From positions 2,067,245 through 2,131,244 of the forward strand of contig NC_066852.1 in assembly GCF_001640805.2 (NCBI RefSeq): DNA of 64,000 nucleotides. Reading direction: 5' to 3'. Origin of the DNA: Lates calcarifer (Eukaryota > Chordata > Actinopteri > Centropomidae). Positions within the stretch are counted from its first letter, which is position 1, and the number at the start of each line of letters is the position of its first letter. The position numbers and the translations under genes are program-made. A model generated the notes under the pieces. The model made no database searches. It saw nothing but the letters and a program-made list of their open reading frames with translations, and was not told the origin of the DNA. This document shows positions 60,521-64,000 of this stretch, piece by piece.

Positions 60521-61343
60521 GAACCACTATTAAAAATATGAGTCTGTGCACAACGTTAGGTTAAATCAGATCCTAAAACCCTTCACAAAGCATGATCCCA
60601 AGTAAATCTAGCTACTAAGCAAAATGATTAAATACTGTATGATGAACCAAAACGCAAGGACCTATAACAAAAAACAACCCAGTCTGGTGAAGACATAACA
60701 AGCCTTCAGGGCCTCGTTGAGCCTGAACAGCACCGCTACAGCTCCAGAGAGAACAAGGACAAAATACTCCCAGAAAACCATATTAGGTAGAAAGACGGAG
60801 TAAACGTCAGGGCAGGCAGTTCAAAGATGAAACTCCCACGAGGACAACTGCAAGAGGTGCCAGGTCAAAGTAGTAAAACTTGGAGTAACATGAAAGTATG
60901 GCGCCTCTAGTCCATAAGGTTTACATCAGTAAGCTTTACGCCAAACTACACAGTACATTCGCAATTCAAGCTAATTCTATTCGTGATCATTATGGGTTAA
61001 AATGGTGAGAAGTTTATGGAAATCAAAATATAAATGATTTACTCTGAGGTTTACAGCATGTACAGACAGACTCTATACTATCTAACTGTGCATCCTACCA
61101 GGAGACAAATGCACTCATACTTTCATATTAGCAGAAAACTACTAAAATCCAGTTCAGGATCTGACATCCTCCTTGTCAGAGAGGAGGTTCACAGGTCTCT
61201 TGAGATGAAACTCAAACTTCAACATCTTGAAATGTCAGAGGAGGAGTTCACCGCTTCACCTGTCTTCACAAACCTTTAAATAACAGCTGATCCCAGACAG
61301 CCGCATTAAATTTACACTTTACCAGTGCATCCGTTTGAATATA

Positions 61344-61640
61344 ACACTCAGTGGTCACTTTATTAGGTACATCTGTAAAATCTAGTGCAACCCAGCTCAG
61401 CAGCTTAAAAAGATAATGCTGTTTTCATTGACACTGTCAGAGAGGTCTTAATTTAACCTTCACTTTAATATTCAGGTTGTTGTGTGTGGTGATGTTGAAC
61501 CAGACTGCGTTATATTTACAGATGTTTCCTATGTTACTCCATTTACAAACATATGGGAGGAAGAATTAATACAACACCATCACCAACTACAACCTAATTA
61601 CCCTAATGAACATATTGTTGAATTTACACATCGGTGAAAG
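61344..61640 (+). mobile_element. Teleost repeat with 'CACTCAGTGGTCACTTTATTAGGTAC' end, copy 2
   Basis: The end CACTCAGTGGTCACTTTATT then AGGTACATCTG is a hallmark of a widespread teleost repeat. The interior (AGGTTGTTGTGTGTGGTGAT and GGGAGGAAGAATTAATACAA) is also family-like. Its sister copy is at 48130-48300, reversed. Confidence 0.6.
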
Positions 61641-61669
61641 CTTTAACAACACTAAGTGTATGTTTATAG

Positions 61670-61830
61670 AGGTGCAACAATTAGTCTATGAATTGACAAG
61701 TAGATTGAACATATGGCATGTAATTTGACATTTCAACATAAATGTTTAAATCAAATGATCAAACTGACTCTGTTGAAGAATTATTAATGCAGTCAGTTAA
61801 AGCTGCTTTTTTTGTAAGGTTTCATTCTCA
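61670..61830 (+). mobile_element. 'GTGCAACAATTAGTC' short transposon-like repeat, copy 4
   Basis: GAGGTGCAACAATTAGTCTA then TGAATTGACAAGTAGATTGA resembles the start of the 'gctgcaacta' family. It is decayed. Confidence 0.4.
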
Positions 61831-62935
61831 TGGCAGGCACTGAAAAGCCGTGGAAACAGCCTCCAATCATGCTCCTGGTCTGAAGTTTTTTATTGTGGAG
61901 CACAATGTAGAACAAAATGATGCTGAAAACAACGCCGGAGCTTGCTCAAAATGACATCTACAGCCACCTCATCTAACTGCAATCGCATGAGGCTGATACA
62001 TGCTGATCATGGGTTCAACTCTCGGCTAGTTTTGCCTTTATTTCAAAAATAATAATCTACATAGCTTCAACCAGGATAAAACAATCTTCAGACTGCTCTG
62101 AAAGAACCAAATTAGCTGGATGAGAATAAACCGGATTATTATGACTCTTTAAATGACAAGAATCCAGCTGAATGGACATGTGGTTGTAACAGTGTGAACA
62201 ATAGTATGTATCCATCCCCTGTGGGGTGGTTTGATGACATTAGTTTATTTACATTAAACCTATTCATCCGTGGTGGCACTAATAGCAGTGTTGCAGGTGG
62301 TGCCGGGTCACAGCCATAATCATATGCCTGATCCCCCGTGGAGCGAATGGTGTGGACCTGTGTGGGCGAGCTGCTGCTCTGTATTCCAGTCACGGCTCGT
62401 TTGCACTGAGAGCTGTCCAGGCCAGTCCAGTATGATTAGTTGACCACAGTAGTGTGGAGTTGCACCCCATTATCATTAAACGGTGCCAGTCATGAAGTCA
62501 TATACTCCTCCCTGTCTCTCTAATTACACCCCCACTGTTGGGCTCCAGGCAATTACTGTCCGCCGCCAGAACGCTTCATTGTTCATTAGGCACAGATAAC
62601 GGACACATCAACAACAAAAACAAAAGAAAAAGAGGAATCACTCACATTTCTACTAAATAACAAGAATACAACTAAGACATTTTATTTTGATGTCATTATT
62701 TTAAGGAAACTAAAGGTGTGTTTAGGAGAAAGGTGGTAAAATTATTGGAAAATGTAACTGTGAGAAACCTCAGGCAGTGTGGCTTTACATTACGTGTGTC
62801 ATGTATGTTTGTGACCTGCTCTGTGTGATAAAGGTCTTATCTCATACATTTAACTCTCTCCTCATTTGAAAAAGATCTTTTACTCTTTAAACAAACAGAA
62901 AACACTTTGCCTAGTTTGACTCTTGGTAGCCATGT

Positions 62936-63515
62936 TGTTGTTGTCTTCAGTTACATCCATGGAACACCATACTAGTACTGGTGAAGGCCTCCCTTTGCTC
63001 TCAGAACAGCCTCAGTTTTTTGTAACATAGATTCCACATGATGTTGGAAACAAGCCTTTCAGATTACTACTGGTTCTACCACAGGCCAAAGATGTAGGAT
63101 TCAGATCTGGTGACTGGAGAGGCCACTGACGTACACTGAACTCACTGTCATCTTCACAGGTCCAGTTGATCGGTATTAAGGGTCCCAAAGTGAACAGCCA
63201 AGGAAACACTCTCGATTGGTGATGATCACTTTTTCACAAAAACATGAACCTTGGTTCACTTGTACAGTTTGGGGCCTTGAACATGTTCAGAAATGGAGCC
63301 ATGGCAAAAACGCCTCATGGCGGCCATTTTATCACCCGCTAAAACTAGATTTTGCAGCTTAGCTCCTGAACCAAACACGACGACACAGAAAATGTGATGT
63401 TTACCCCTGTGCTTTGATGGTTAAGGATTACAATGAACTGCGCCACTGCCACATCATTAGCTGATTGGATAATTGCATGACTAAGCAGGTGCACAGGTGT
63501 TCCTAATAAAGTGTT
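62936..63515 (-). mobile_element. Decayed, internally deleted Tc1-like DNA transposon
   Basis: The minus strand at 63012-63209 translates to EDDSEFSVRQWPLQSPDLNP, clearly related to the Tc1 transposase catalytic C-terminal block (WPxQSPDLNPIE). The residues following NP are changed (TSLAC instead of IEHLW), so the catalytic Glu is not preserved. Most of the ~340-residue transposase is missing. The right end carries CAGGTGTTCCTAATAAAGTG, the usual terminal phrase of this family. A non-functional relic. Confidence 0.7.
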
Positions 63516-64000
63516 TGATAAGCTGCACACTGGACTGATGTCACAAAGTCCTGATCGTGCACAGTGCACATCTCAGGCTCAGATTTAAGGAGAGAAAAGA
63601 GAAACTTTCCTCCTTTTCAGCAGATGAATGTGAAAACAGTCTTCTGCACATACAGTACATTATTCTGCACAGAGAAGGTTAAACATGTGAGTGAAGTTAC
63701 AGTGAGCAGAGCACATCTTTAAGTGGAGACGGTCATACATGTTCATTTCAGGCAATATAAGGTGAAAACACTATTTCTGGTGACTGCTGTTAGTGTGCAT
63801 CCCAGTCAGAGATGAGTCCCAGGTGCAGTTGTTTTCACGGGTAAATATATTTCCTGTAAATGCACGTAAAGATGTATTAAAAAATGAGGCAGAAACAGTA
63901 AATTACACAGAGGAACACACTGCACAGGCCTGTAAACGATCCTACAGCTGCTGTTAGTCTGACAGGGATTTATATCAAATCACACCTTAGTTCTCAGAAA

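Larger units (their letters stand above)
60071..64000. other. Intergenic region right of miip
   Basis: No gene is recognised. The region contains decayed repeats at 60440-60520, 61344-61640, 61670-61830 and 62936-63515, and AT-rich sequence between them. The open frame at 62139-62393 shows no domain. Confidence 0.5.

Overview
This window is nuclear DNA from a teleost fish. Genes are split into exons with GT-AG introns, the coding exons match vertebrate families, and the non-coding DNA is full of repeats I recognise as common in teleosts, probably percomorphs. I see no bacterial, viral or organellar gene set, no CRISPR array and no operon. I found no undescribed multi-gene system. The best second-look items are a frameshifted GPR160-like receptor gene, a perfect foldback in a miip intron, and the combined gene order.

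Layout, left to right. (1) 1-3600: the first coding exon of znf362 (minus strand; the rest lies left of the window) with a CpG-rich candidate promoter and 5' non-coding exons near 2.8-3.6 kb. (2) 6.1-9.4 kb: the only plus-strand gene, a GPR160-like membrane receptor in two coding exons, with an apparent one-base frameshift near 8.17 kb. (3) 13.7-45.9 kb: trim62 on the minus strand, encoding RING, B-box, coiled coil and B30.2/SPRY over five coding exons. They assemble to 475 codons, the human length; intron 1 is 18.4 kb. (4) 47.1-53.4 kb: tnfrsf1b (TNF receptor 2), minus strand, nine coding exons, 482 codons. (5) 56.7-60.0 kb: miip, minus strand, eight recognised coding exons. (6) 60.1-64 kb: intergenic, with decayed transposons.

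All exon junctions below were read by eye: each has a GT donor and AG acceptor and keeps phase, except at the flagged frameshift. The genes are separate transcription units with no evident joint pathway. Znf362 is a nuclear zinc-finger protein, Trim62 an E3 ubiquitin ligase, Tnfrsf1b a cytokine receptor and Miip a cell-migration regulator. In human the homologues lie in two blocks of chromosome arm 1p (TRIM62-ZNF362; TNFRSF1B-MIIP), so the window joins two pieces of an old linkage group. Names come from remembered family sequences; no database search was run.
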